Part shown: one piece after another, positions 15,508-22,117 of the stretch
Layout: each line of letters starts with the position of its first letter
Position numbering within the stretch: the stretch's first letter is position 1
Program-made: the position numbers and the translations under genes
NCBI GenBank assembly: GCA_002496845.1
Contig: DALQ01000109.1
Coordinates: 1 to 25,099 of the forward strand
Length of the DNA stretch: 25,099 nucleotides
Direction: 5' to 3'
Source of the DNA: Euryarchaeota archaeon UBA495
Lineage (GTDB): Archaea > Thermoplasmatota > Poseidoniia > Poseidoniales > Poseidoniaceae
The notes under the pieces: generated by a model
Told to the model about the DNA's origin: nothing
Database searches by the model: none
Seen by the model: the letters and a program-made list of their open reading frames with translations, nothing else

Positions 15508-16563
15508 ATGGCAGCGTGGACCAAGGTCCGCGACGAAACCGACGGATTTGACTTGGTCAATCACCCAATTCCAACCCCTGGCGAGGGCGAAGTGCTGGTG
15601 AAAACCAAGGCGACGAGCATCTGCGGCACCGACCTGCACATCTGGAAATGGGACGATTGGAGCCGCGAGAACGTTCCGCTTGGGACCGTGACCGGCCACG
15701 AGACAAGCGGTGAAATCGTCGCCCTTGGCCTTGGCGTGGAGGACCGGAAGGTTGGCGACTTGGTCGCCATCGAATGCCACCTTGCGTGCTGGACCTGCCC
15801 CCGTTGCCTGGAAGGCAACGCCCACGTGTGCGAAAACGGGAGCATCTTTGGCGTCCATGGGCATGGTGCATTCGCACCGTACTTCGTGGTCCCAGCCGTG
15901 AACGCACGGCCCGTTCCGAAAGGACTTCTGCCGGAACACGCCTCCATTCAGGATCCGCTGGGCAACGCCATTCACACGCTGACCGGTGGGCCCGTTGAAG
16001 GCGCAACCGTCGCGGTGCACGGCCTCGGCCCCATTGGCCTCTTCGCCGTGAACGCTGCAAAGGCCATGGGAGCGACCAAGGTGATTGCCGTCGACTGGGA
16101 CAACCGCTACCGGATGGAGATGGCCAAAGAACTCGGTGCCGATGTTGTTCTGGGGAAAGAACACGACGTGGTGGCTGAAATTTTGGCCGCCACCGATGGA
16201 CGAGGCGTGGACAACTCCTGCGAATTTTCTGGAGCCGCAACCGCGCTCGCCAACGCCATCAAATCAACACGCATGGGCGGGTTCGTCAACGTGCTCTCGG
16301 TGTACGGCGAAACCATGCCTGAGGTGCCAATGAACGAGGTCGTCTTCCGCTACTTGCACCTCAAGGGCATCAATGGACGGAAAATGTGGGGCACGTGGGA
16401 CCGCATGCATGCCTTGCTCGAAGCTGGAGCCATTGACGTGGCCAAGATCGTCACGCACAACTTGCCCGTTGCGGAATTCAAGCAAGGCATGGCCTTGTCC
16501 AGCAGCGGTGAATGTGGAAAGGTCGTCCTGACCTTCCCGGACATCGTTCAGGCCAAACCCTGA
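15508..16563 (+). CDS. tdh: L-threonine 3-dehydrogenase, zinc-dependent
   Basis: This medium-chain dehydrogenase oxidises threonine with NAD to 2-amino-3-ketobutyrate, which is then split to glycine and acetyl-CoA. Catalytic zinc ligands are Cys39 in SICGTDLHI and His64-Glu65 in GHETSGE. The structural zinc is held by Cys94, 97, 100 and 108. The Rossmann motif is GLGPIGLFAV, and KGINGRKMWGTW (from 286) is the characteristic threonine-dehydrogenase segment. Length (351) is normal. ATG 15508 starts at MAAWTK; a GTG at 15490 would add six residues. The last 13 codons (VVLTFPDIVQAKP) are repeated in decayed form at 20125-20163, see the repeat entries. No aminoketobutyrate ligase gene is present in the window. 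Confidence 0.93.
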   Translation: MAAWTKVRDETDGFDLVNHPIPTPGEGEVLVKTKATSICGTDLHIWKWDDWSRENVPLGTVTGHETSGEIVALGLGVEDRKVGDLVAIECHLACWTCPRCLEGNAHVCENGSIFGVHGHGAFAPYFVVPAVNARPVPKGLLPEHASIQDPLGNAIHTLTGGPVEGATVAVHGLGPIGLFAVNAAKAMGATKVIAVDWDNRYRMEMAKELGADVVLGKEHDVVAEILAATDGRGVDNSCEFSGAATALANAIKSTRMGGFVNVLSVYGETMPEVPMNEVVFRYLHLKGINGRKMWGTWDRMHALLEAGAIDVAKIVTHNLPVAEFKQGMALSSSGECGKVVLTFPDIVQAKP

Positions 16564-16633
16564 AACATCGGAATGAGATGGGTTTTGCATGGGCGGCCCT
16601 CGCCGAGAGGTTCACCAAGGCGTCGCAGTCGTC
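16525..16633 (+). repeat. Left copy of a direct repeat: tdh 3' end, spacer and start of next gene
   Basis: The 42 bases from GTCCTGACCTTC to TGAAAC (16525-16566) match 20125-20165 at 38 positions with one single-base gap. A spacer of exactly 22 nt follows in both copies, and then both continue with an ATG and about 15 homologous codons. In this copy the tdh frame is intact. Matches after the ATG are broken mainly at third codon positions, so the coding part has been under selection since the copies separated. Confidence 0.8.
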
Positions 16634-18526
16634 GCCATGTTCCTCCTTTGCATATTGGCCGGTGCGACCACAACAGCTGCATCGCCTGCAGAGGGTGATC
16701 CGACAAGCGAAAGCAGCGCATCAAACGGGAATGAATCCGCCCAAGAAGACCCATCGATGAATACGTCTGACACGCTTAACGGCACGGCCGTGCTCGAATG
16801 GTCCGATTTCGATTGTGACGAAAGACCTGCTGAGATAGGCGATTGGGTGCAGCGGGGCGATTCCCAATACCCAGTGAAGGGATCACCGGAATGGCGACCT
16901 GACATGCCGTCGGGTGACGTGGTCAAACGCTTGCATTGCTGGTTATCGAATCCCTACGCGTTCAACATCACCGTGGCTGCACAATCGCCAGACGCGGTTG
17001 AGGTGTTCGACCCTACTTTGGAGATATGCTGGATGGCTCCGGATCTTAACTGGTACTACACTCCCCCGATTTCATGGTACTTTTCGATCGCTGCACTCCA
17101 ATGCGAGACCGGCCAATGGGACCCAGAATACACCTTGCAGCAAGGGGAAAACATCACCTTCGACTGGGTCCTTTACAGCGATTCGAGGAGCAACCCGCTA
17201 CCTGAAGGGCAGCATGTGCACACGCTTGGGGCAAAGATCGTGGGGTACGGCGACAACAAGACGACCTGTCCGAATTGTTCGACGGTAACGGTGACCTCCA
17301 CCCATCAGGTCGGTGCGTGGCATGTGACGGATTGGCACGGCTACCTCGCCTTCGATCCGTCCCTCTGTCAGGATACAGCATGGGTGAAAGAGACCAACAG
17401 GTACTGTTTTGCCATGCCCACCATGGTACAATCCAGCGGCTGGGTCGGGCATTTCACGCCCCACCCCTTGTCTGCCTGCACCACTACGCCGAGGTATGGA
17501 GAAATGCAATGGCGTTGGTACACTGTTCCAACGCAAGAGGTCACGATTTGCGAAGCACAGTTCAGCAGCACGTACGCGGAGCTTTTCCAAGCCAGCAACC
17601 TCCAGAGGGCAAAGTTGCTGTCCAACCACGATGTAGGTTTGCAGAGCGGCGATTACATCCATTGGGAATGGGACGGTTGGAATGACGACCTCAACGCGGT
17701 CCCGTCAGACATGTGGGAGGATCAGCGGTGCCCGACGGATTCCTTCGAGACGGTGATTTACCCCTCCATCATTGGAAACCAAAACCCACGGGCAAAGTGG
17801 GACGCAGAAATTCGTGTCCACCAGTACGATTTCGACCGGAATCATTGGACAACGTCCACGCTGATGGAACGTTCCTACCAGAGTTCCACATACACTGGTT
17901 ATGATGCAGAACAATCCAGGTTTAACGTGGACGTTTCAACGTTGGACGAAAACGGACTGTTGCTCTTTGATTGGGTGGTGTACGAAAACGGGACGGAGGT
18001 GGCAGGTGACGTGATTGGTGAATGCCTGACAGCAGACGGTGTGGACTACATGGAGACCCTCATCCGCAGGGCCCAAGTGACCACAGGCGAATCTGGAAAC
18101 CCGGTTCAGAGGGCGGTCAACACAATGGCGTTTGAACTCGGCATCAACGCCATTGTGTTCACGTGCCTTGCGATGAGTTTCACCGTCTTAGGTGGTCGGC
18201 GAATTCAGCAAGGCATCCAACGGAAAACCATCAAGCCTCACTTCCTTGTGGCGCTGGTCTTTCCACCTCTGTTTTGGTCGGGTTTGTACGCAACCCTCGG
18301 AGAACCGTGCTACATTTGGTGCGGCGATGACGACTGGAATTTCCCCGCGGTCTTCTTCCTCAACCTCATCACACTCATCGGTCTCGCCGCAATGGGATGG
18401 GTGGCGCACAGAAACAAAGCTGAAGGGCAACAGCCGGTCATGTCCTCCATCGCATTGGGCTTCCTGATCGGCAGCATGCTTGCAATGTTCCTAGTGGGTA
18501 CACTCCTCGAACCGATCTTTTCGTGA
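16589..18526 (+). CDS. Exported Cys/Trp-rich protein with C-terminal membrane domain, unknown function
   Basis: I do not recognise this 645-residue protein. After a short charged start (MGGPRREVHQGV) comes a hydrophobic signal segment (VAVVAMFLLCILAGA) and a low-complexity Ser/Glu/Asn stretch with several N-x-S/T sites (to ~65). Residues ~70-510 form an extracellular region that is rich in Trp, Tyr and Cys and probably disulfide-linked (for example FDCDE, RLHCW, LEICW, TTCPNCS, RCPTDS). Four membrane segments follow (from ~515 to the end: FELGINAIVFTCLAMSF, a FLVALVFPPLF segment, a FFLNLITLIGLAAMGW segment and IALGFLIGSMLAMFL). Its first 12 residues match those of the protein at 20188 (MG-PR--HQGV), yet the bodies look unrelated. 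It lies 25 nt after tdh. Base composition is less GC-rich than in tdh. Confidence 0.85.
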   Translation: MGGPRREVHQGVAVVAMFLLCILAGATTTAASPAEGDPTSESSASNGNESAQEDPSMNTSDTLNGTAVLEWSDFDCDERPAEIGDWVQRGDSQYPVKGSPEWRPDMPSGDVVKRLHCWLSNPYAFNITVAAQSPDAVEVFDPTLEICWMAPDLNWYYTPPISWYFSIAALQCETGQWDPEYTLQQGENITFDWVLYSDSRSNPLPEGQHVHTLGAKIVGYGDNKTTCPNCSTVTVTSTHQVGAWHVTDWHGYLAFDPSLCQDTAWVKETNRYCFAMPTMVQSSGWVGHFTPHPLSACTTTPRYGEMQWRWYTVPTQEVTICEAQFSSTYAELFQASNLQRAKLLSNHDVGLQSGDYIHWEWDGWNDDLNAVPSDMWEDQRCPTDSFETVIYPSIIGNQNPRAKWDAEIRVHQYDFDRNHWTTSTLMERSYQSSTYTGYDAEQSRFNVDVSTLDENGLLLFDWVVYENGTEVAGDVIGECLTADGVDYMETLIRRAQVTTGESGNPVQRAVNTMAFELGINAIVFTCLAMSFTVLGGRRIQQGIQRKTIKPHFLVALVFPPLFWSGLYATLGEPCYIWCGDDDWNFPAVFFLNLITLIGLAAMGWVAHRNKAEGQQPVMSSIALGFLIGSMLAMFLVGTLLEPIFS

Positions 18527-18595
18527 ATCAAGGTTCAGAATGGCCGGTCGAGTTCAACGGCGACTTCGATGTCTGGAATGCTACAGAGGACCGCG

Positions 18596-19990
18596 CTACT
18601 CCTCTTCCAATGTGGACATGAAATAGGCCTCAAGGTGATCGACACGTTCCTCGTCCAGTCCCAACGTGCGCGCCTGGATTTTCAGCATCTTCCTCTCATC
18701 ATCGGTTACGATCAGGTCATCCATGGCGATGGAAAAGGCCTCAAGATATGCCAATTCGTTCCCGGTGTGGGCCTCTGGCATGATCGACATAGAGATTTTC
18801 GAGAAGGTCTCAAAAATTGGTTTCCGAAGGACAATCAAGGGAATGCCAATCAAGACACCACCAAGCCAGCCAACGCCTGCCGCGTTCTCCATCAGTTCGG
18901 TGGCCACCAGAAACGAGATGGCTCCCAAACCAGCAAACAAAGCCGTAGTGAACGTTTTTCTCAAGCGTTCATCGATGCCGAGGACCTCGTGTTTCATCAC
19001 AGCGTAGGTGAACACCAGGCCCTCAAAAAGGGCGGCCAGCGCGAGATTCACCGTGATGAATGGCGTAACAACTCCGATGAGGACGCCCCATGTTGGAATT
19101 TCGCCATAGTCGAACAAGTCGCCATTGAACCAACTTAGTTCAGGACCTGATTCATGCTCAAGCAGGGCGAAAAACATCATCAAAGCCAGAATGGACAGCA
19201 ATTGAAAGCCCGTCTTTCCAATGAAACCCAGCCGAATGGCCGAAATCTCGTTCTTTTCTGATGCCGAATCGCCTTTGAAAATACTCTTCGTGGTGAACGT
19301 GATCATTAGCGTCGTAACGATGGCGGCAATGAAAGGCACGAAGAAAATCAACCGCGCAAGTGGACCGATGAGGGTCGTTGACCACATCAACGGATAGACA
19401 GAAGACAGGCGCTCGTCACAATGCGGAACATAGGTCAAGGGTGTCCCGGAAGCAGTTCCTCCAACCCCGCTCCCGGCCGCCTCGCAGTAGATCCATAGGG
19501 TTTCACCAAGAGCTGCGTGAAAGCCACCCATGGACATGCTGCCGATGTAAAGCAGACCGAACGAGACCACCGGAATAAACACTTGAGCCCGGCCGTTGTA
19601 GGATTCAACCACCCACTTGGAAAATCGGTTTTCGATGTAGAAAAATGGTGCGCTGAGGTAGAGGAAGAACAGCATGATGCCTGTCGTGTAGAAGATGACT
19701 CGAATGAAGTAGAGAAATTGAATCTGTTCTAAGTCGTAAGGGTAGGCATAGAAAATTGAGGCCGTGAGGCAGCGGATGGACTCGGTCAGTAGCATCAAGC
19801 CGATGAAACGATTTTTCGGATTTTTTGAATCGGCCCGGAAAATCAGAATGGTCAGGAAGAGAATGGCCAGTCCGCTGAGGGTGCAGAAGAAGGTCATCAA
19901 GGTCCAAAAGCCGAAAGGTTGGGCCCCTGCAATGTCGATGTTGCTGAATATCCTCCAATAATAAGAAGGAAGTGAGCCGACGTCTCCCAC
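18596..19990 (-). CDS. Multi-pass membrane protein with C-terminal TerB-like helical domain
   Basis: The 464-residue protein has about nine hydrophobic helices: 27-51, 61-84, ~93-119, ~137-155, ~205-228, ~255-277, ~296-325, and a pair at ~340-392. The first seven resemble the 7TM sensor regions of some signalling proteins, but no kinase, GGDEF or HAMP domain follows. The soluble tail (~404-464) is helical and acidic, with an EF-hand-like DDLIVTDDERKML and LGLDEERVDHLEAYF pattern reminiscent of TerB-like domains; this is suggestive only. The GTG start at 19990 is supported by a TATA-like CATAGAGTA about 26 nt upstream (20011-20021). The gene is clearly more A/T-rich than tdh or pyrG and lies in the candidate insertion, convergent with the gene at 16589. 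A sensor or membrane-organising role is possible. Confidence 0.82.
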   Translation of the reverse strand: MGDVGSLPSYYWRIFSNIDIAGAQPFGFWTLMTFFCTLSGLAILFLTILIFRADSKNPKNRFIGLMLLTESIRCLTASIFYAYPYDLEQIQFLYFIRVIFYTTGIMLFFLYLSAPFFYIENRFSKWVVESYNGRAQVFIPVVSFGLLYIGSMSMGGFHAALGETLWIYCEAAGSGVGGTASGTPLTYVPHCDERLSSVYPLMWSTTLIGPLARLIFFVPFIAAIVTTLMITFTTKSIFKGDSASEKNEISAIRLGFIGKTGFQLLSILALMMFFALLEHESGPELSWFNGDLFDYGEIPTWGVLIGVVTPFITVNLALAALFEGLVFTYAVMKHEVLGIDERLRKTFTTALFAGLGAISFLVATELMENAAGVGWLGGVLIGIPLIVLRKPIFETFSKISMSIMPEAHTGNELAYLEAFSIAMDDLIVTDDERKMLKIQARTLGLDEERVDHLEAYFMSTLEEE

Positions 19991-20010
19991 GTTCTACAGA
20001 CTTCACACGT

Positions 20011-20021
20011 ACTCTATGACT
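20011..20021 (-). promoter_or_regulatory. Putative TATA box for the multi-pass membrane gene
   Basis: Read on the minus strand this is GTCATAGAGTA, centred about 26 nt before the GTG start at 19990. The spacing suits a leaderless archaeal transcript. It overlaps the weak upstream part of the tdh scar. Confidence 0.35.
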
Positions 20022-20058
20022 TCATCGCACCGGCCGGCTGGCGTGCACGAATTTCAAG

Positions 20059-20163
20059 CACAATCTGGCAAAACCATACGCGGAGGCGCATTGCGTCCTT
20101 CGATTTCGCAAGAACGCCAAAATGGTCCTGACCTTCCGGACGTCGTTCAGGCCAAAGCGTGAA
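20059..20163 (+). pseudogene. tdh: Decayed 3' fragment of threonine dehydrogenase
   Basis: Read in the frame set by ATG/GTC at 20122-20127, this stretch encodes HNL (20059-20067) followed 20-odd codons later by NAKMVLTF. After restoring one missing C near 20136 it continues PDVVQAKA and a stop (TGA, 20161-20163 region). The intact gene upstream has HNL, CGKVVLTF, PDIVQAKP and a stop with nearly the same spacing (27 against 26 residues from HNL to LTF). The last 41 bases are close to the real tdh end; the middle is strongly diverged. A weaker resemblance may reach back to ~20020 (LHRTGRL against LLEAGAI). It has no start and a frameshift, so it is a relic. The alternative, chance similarity plus a conserved promoter, cannot explain the near-identical 41-base end. 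Confidence 0.7.
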
Positions 20164-20232
20164 ACGGCGTAACGCCGCCCTCACCGCATGGGCGACCCCC
20201 GTCAGGACCTTCATCAGGGCGTCTTCGTCTTC
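20125..20232 (+). repeat. Right copy of the tdh-end direct repeat
   Basis: This is the partner of 16525-16633, lying 3.6 kb downstream in the same orientation. It includes the frameshifted tdh end (20125-20165), a 22-nt spacer with a different sequence (GGCGTAACGCC, a tiny palindrome, at its start) and the first 15 codons of the GIDE-like gene. Compared with the left copy the codons differ mostly at synonymous sites (CCT/CCC, CAC/CAT, CAA/CAG). Confidence 0.8.
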
Positions 20233-22050
20233 GGTGCTCCGAGTGGTTTTCGCGGGTGGGTGGCCATGGCCATCGGCTTGGTGTTGCTGATCATCGCCGT
20301 CCCGACCTTCCTAATGGCCGGCACCTTGGTGGATGCCCCACCTCCCGCAGAGGTGCCGTTGGTGGCCGACCCAGGCATGGAGCAACCCGACGATGCACCC
20401 ACCGTGCTACGCGAGGGCCGACAAGGCGACGAAGGCCATTGGGTGCGAACCACGGCCAAAACCACGGAAACCTACGCAGAGGTGACCTGCAGCACCAACG
20501 AGGAAGGCGAAGAGTCCTGGAATTTGTACGTCCTCAACCAACGTTCACATTTCGAACTGCCAAACGGTGACATGCTGGTCTTGAGAAACCCCAGCGCACC
20601 GCACGGCTATCCAACACCCGGTTGCTCGGACTACACCGTGGGCGCCAACGAGAACGTGGAATTGCTCGTCTTTGTGAACCACGACACCGAGGAAGAGGAA
20701 GTCCTTGGCGTGGGCGTTCGGGAGGAACGCGCACATCGACCGATTGGACGGATGACCGCCTTCACGACCTCCTTTGGCATCCTTGCCATCGCCTCATTGA
20801 CGCTCATGGGCGCCACGTCACCACCCGGAGCGCGCATGCTCAAGAATTTGCAACGCGCACATGACCCGCACCCACGCCTCCACCAAGACCAGGAAGGCTT
20901 GCGGTATGCGGTGGCACCTGAATGGGAAGGCGACCAGCACGATTGGGTGTTCGATCCGCCCGGTATCCAGGCGTGGAACCGCAGCATGCCGTACGCGCCA
21001 GACAACCCCGAAGCCTTGCTGCCCGAGCACCCGAACAACCTCGGGCAACTCCACTTGGCGACCTTCACGATGTATTCCGTGTGGGGGTTCGGCTTTGTGG
21101 CCGCCGTCACGATGCTTGGCATCTATTCGGACCGAGCCTACGGCCTGATCGGCCGCCTCCTAATGCAGGGCAGCCTTGCCCTGTTCAGTGGCCTGGTCTT
21201 CTGGGCGTCTTGGGGTCGCTGGAAGCGGTTGCACAGCATCATCGACACGCCCACCTCACCCATTCGCTCCGTGGCGGTTGGCATGGCGGAAATCGTTGGA
21301 GAAGTTCGCCCTGCCGCTTCCGGCTCCATGCGCGTCACCGTGGGAACCCAGACCGTCCCTGGTTCAAGCACGGCCATCACCGCCCTGACCAGCGGCATCG
21401 CAAAAGCCGCGATTAAGTCGATGACGGGACAACACCTCACCCAACACACCGTGGACGGCGTGGTGGCCTACAAGTGGATCCAAGAAGTCTGGGAAACGCG
21501 TGGAAGCGGGGATGACAAAGTCACGAAATGGTGGCATGAGGCTGAGGACAAGGGATCCACTCCCTTCTTGATTCACGACGGCACCGGCGGCCTTCACGTG
21601 GACCCTGCCACGTGGCTCGACCGTTCATGGGCCTCGGCCACGCAAGGAAAGGGCTCACGCATGGCGTCCTTGTTTGGCGGTGGTCGCTCTACGTTCAACT
21701 TCGGGCCTGCAATCTTCGATTGGCAGGTAGGGAACATCATCAGCGTCGGCTCTGTCAGCGGGCTTAATCGACCCCGCCGATGGACCATGCATTGTTTGCG
21801 CATCGGCGACCCCGTCTATGCCCTTGGTCGTGTTCAACCCCGCACGAGTGCTGCCTTGGCCGCTGAAGGCCTCGACGGCAGCGTGCCTTGTTCAAACCTG
21901 ACGATGGTCGGGGAAGACGACGTGGGCGTCTCAGCAAGCATGCACAGAGGCACGGAATTGTCCGTCATGTGCGCGGTTCGCTCAACCACGGAAGCCATCA
22001 TCACCCCTGCCCTGATGGTGATTGCTGCTTTGTTGCCTCTCCTGATGTAA
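20188..22050 (+). CDS. Multi-pass membrane protein with GIDE-like domain
   Basis: The 620-residue protein starts MGDPRQDLHQGV, crosses the membrane at ~24-48, has an outer acidic region with a possible disulfide (~50-185), then further membrane helices at ~189-209, ~293-312 and ~316-340. The cytosolic part from ~350 begins DTPTSPIRSVAVGMAEIVGEVRP and includes PFLIHDGTGGLHVDP (~458-472) and CLRIGDPVYALGRVQP (~533-548). That order (TPTS..R....G..E..G, then P(F/L)-D-G-G-v-V-P, then GdpVy-lG) matches my memory of the GIDE/BAM domain known from the mitochondrial E3 ligase MUL1 and from many bacterial and haloarchaeal membrane proteins. The equivalent of the usual cysteine/tyrosine 'YRY' strand may be VVAYKW (~425). 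No RING finger is present. A last helix (~601-620) ends the protein. Function of prokaryotic members is unknown; a membrane-stress or envelope role is guessed. Confidence 0.72.
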   Translation: MGDPRQDLHQGVFVFGAPSGFRGWVAMAIGLVLLIIAVPTFLMAGTLVDAPPPAEVPLVADPGMEQPDDAPTVLREGRQGDEGHWVRTTAKTTETYAEVTCSTNEEGEESWNLYVLNQRSHFELPNGDMLVLRNPSAPHGYPTPGCSDYTVGANENVELLVFVNHDTEEEEVLGVGVREERAHRPIGRMTAFTTSFGILAIASLTLMGATSPPGARMLKNLQRAHDPHPRLHQDQEGLRYAVAPEWEGDQHDWVFDPPGIQAWNRSMPYAPDNPEALLPEHPNNLGQLHLATFTMYSVWGFGFVAAVTMLGIYSDRAYGLIGRLLMQGSLALFSGLVFWASWGRWKRLHSIIDTPTSPIRSVAVGMAEIVGEVRPAASGSMRVTVGTQTVPGSSTAITALTSGIAKAAIKSMTGQHLTQHTVDGVVAYKWIQEVWETRGSGDDKVTKWWHEAEDKGSTPFLIHDGTGGLHVDPATWLDRSWASATQGKGSRMASLFGGGRSTFNFGPAIFDWQVGNIISVGSVSGLNRPRRWTMHCLRIGDPVYALGRVQPRTSAALAAEGLDGSVPCSNLTMVGEDDVGVSASMHRGTELSVMCAVRSTTEAIITPALMVIAALLPLLM

Positions 22051-22117
22051 CCCTGCAGGATTCCATCACGCAACGCTCATAGAGGGCGGGCAACGGCTTC
22101 TCATCCCGTTGGGGGCC

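Larger units (their letters stand above)
16567..20052. other. Candidate inserted or duplicated segment at the tdh 3' end
   Basis: This stretch lies between the two copies of the tdh-end repeat. It holds two genes of unknown function, one on each strand, both encoding membrane or exported proteins. By eye it is less GC-rich and uses more A/T-ending codons than the flanking genes, most clearly in the minus-strand gene. No integrase, transposase, inverted terminal repeat or tRNA was found, so the mechanism is open. The right boundary is approximate because the scar decays gradually. Confidence 0.5.

Noticed and set aside
14386..16164. 592-codon open frame on the minus strand opposite HMG-CoA synthase and tdh
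   Set aside because: It runs antisense across two clearly identified genes and a gene boundary, and its translation is His/Gly/Val-rich without any known motif; such frames are common opposite GC-rich genes.
16567..20052. Classical transposon, provirus or CRISPR-type element in the segment between the repeats
   Set aside because: No transposase, integrase, terminal inverted repeats, phage genes or regular spaced repeats were found; only the flanking direct repeat and composition support an insertion.
20166..20176. GGCGTAACGCC palindrome as an operator
   Set aside because: Only four base pairs per arm and absent from the left repeat copy; too short to claim in GC-rich DNA.
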